From: Actinoplanes nipponensis
GTDB lineage: Bacteria; Actinomycetota; Actinomycetes; Mycobacteriales; Micromonosporaceae
Reading direction: 5' to 3'
Assembly: GCF_016862275.1 (NCBI RefSeq)
Contig: NZ_BOMQ01000036.1
Location: 1 to 64,000 of the forward strand
DNA length: 64,000 nucleotides
The position numbers and the translations under genes are program-made. This document shows positions 63,806-64,000 of the stretch, piece by piece (within the stretch, counting starts at the first letter, position 1; every line of letters starts with the position of its first letter). The notes under the pieces are model-generated. The model was given only the letters and a program-made list of their open reading frames with translations. It was not told the DNA's origin and made no database searches.

Positions 63806-64000
63806 CTATCCACAGCCACGCTGTCCACGGCCTCGCCGTCCACAACCGGGGGCTCCACAGCAGCGCCGTTCACAACCCCTCGCCGTCCACATCCGTGCGG
63901 TCCTCAGCGGTGGCGTCCACAGCTGTGCAATCCATAGCAGCGCCGTCCACAACCCCGCCGTCCACAGCCTGGCTGTCCACAACCGGGCCGTTCACAACTG
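63806..64000. repeat. 15-bp tandem array of DnaA-box-like units
   Basis: A 9-mer of the type YYGTCCACA occurs at 63806, 63821, 63836, 63851, 63866, 63883, 63898, 63913, 63928, 63943, 63958, 63973 and 63988: thirteen units, every 15 bp except one step of 17. Eight end in TCCACA. Seven match the relaxed actinobacterial DnaA box closely (for example CTGTCCACA, CCGTCCACA, CTATCCACA). The others carry one or more changes. The array continues past the window end, so neither its end nor its gene neighbours are known. It may be a DnaA-binding cluster or a repeat family. Confidence 0.75.

Noticed and set aside
63806..64000. Calling the array oriC
   Set aside because: No dnaA or dnaN is visible, the spacing is strictly 15 bp, and no AT-rich unwinding region is seen. 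I record it only as a DnaA-box-like array.

Overview
The window comes from a very high-G+C actinobacterium. Third codon positions are almost all G or C, GTG starts are frequent, and the gene set (a cvn-type conservon, tRNA adenosine deaminase-associated protein, dnaX-ybaB-recR with the small SRP RNA just upstream, DUF6886, DUF742) fits the Micromonosporaceae; an Actinoplanes-like genome is my best guess from pattern recognition alone. It reads mostly as chromosomal core and family-specific sequence, with one small relic of an integrated element.

Layout. 1-1223 is gene-free, GC-rich repetitive DNA. 1224-7384 is a minus-strand oligopeptide ABC importer operon in the order permease C, binding protein, permease B, ATPase D, ATPase F, with a strong hairpin after the binding protein. 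7759-12683 holds recR, ybaB, a very long dnaX and the SRP RNA. tRNA-Ser(GGA) follows. 12911-19535 is a mixed set: secreted heparinase-like lyase, STAS anti-sigma antagonist, DUF6886, a 69-residue protein with its own terminator, universal stress protein coupled to an anion permease, a membrane glutaredoxin and a secreted Ig-like protein. 19672-23031 encodes a TIR / membrane / coiled-coil / double WD40 protein. 23454-25288 is a relic island between two 110-bp direct repeats that cover the 3' half of tRNA-Ser(CGA) and its terminator; it holds an IS5-type transposase fragment and a probable NTPase fragment. 25432-38369 is metabolic and peptidase core (deoD, tadA and partner, M23 lipoprotein, tyrA, DinB-like, mtnA, M48, PHP, DUF885).

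38865-45169 is a conservon (sensor kinase, roadblock, DUF742, GTPase) preceded by an overlapping membrane sensor that lacks a kinase. 45180-52705 is a three-gene operon of an OB-fold membrane protein, a flotillin and a 1621-residue DUF3686-type AAA ATPase. Diverging from it, 53153-57721 carries a glycosyltransferase, a UDP-GlcNAc 2-epimerase, a Tat-exported DUF2334 deacetylase-like protein and a SnoaL-like protein. A dienelactone hydrolase, a secreted CBM2-GH18 chitinase, a repeat-rich gap, and a divergent tetR / marR-MFS exporter locus follow. The last 195 bases are a 15-bp periodic array in which most units resemble an actinobacterial DnaA box.

How the genes work together. The opp genes form one importer; the conservon genes form a membrane sensor-to-GTPase relay; the OB-fold, flotillin and ATPase genes look like a membrane-microdomain ATPase system; and the glycosyltransferase, epimerase and deacetylase genes look like a small polysaccharide locus. 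The main leads are the TIR-WD40 gene, the flotillin/ATPase operon with its paired palindromes, the conservon with an extra sensor, the tRNA-anchored relic and the terminal DnaA-box-like array. All calls come from reading the sequence; no database search was run.
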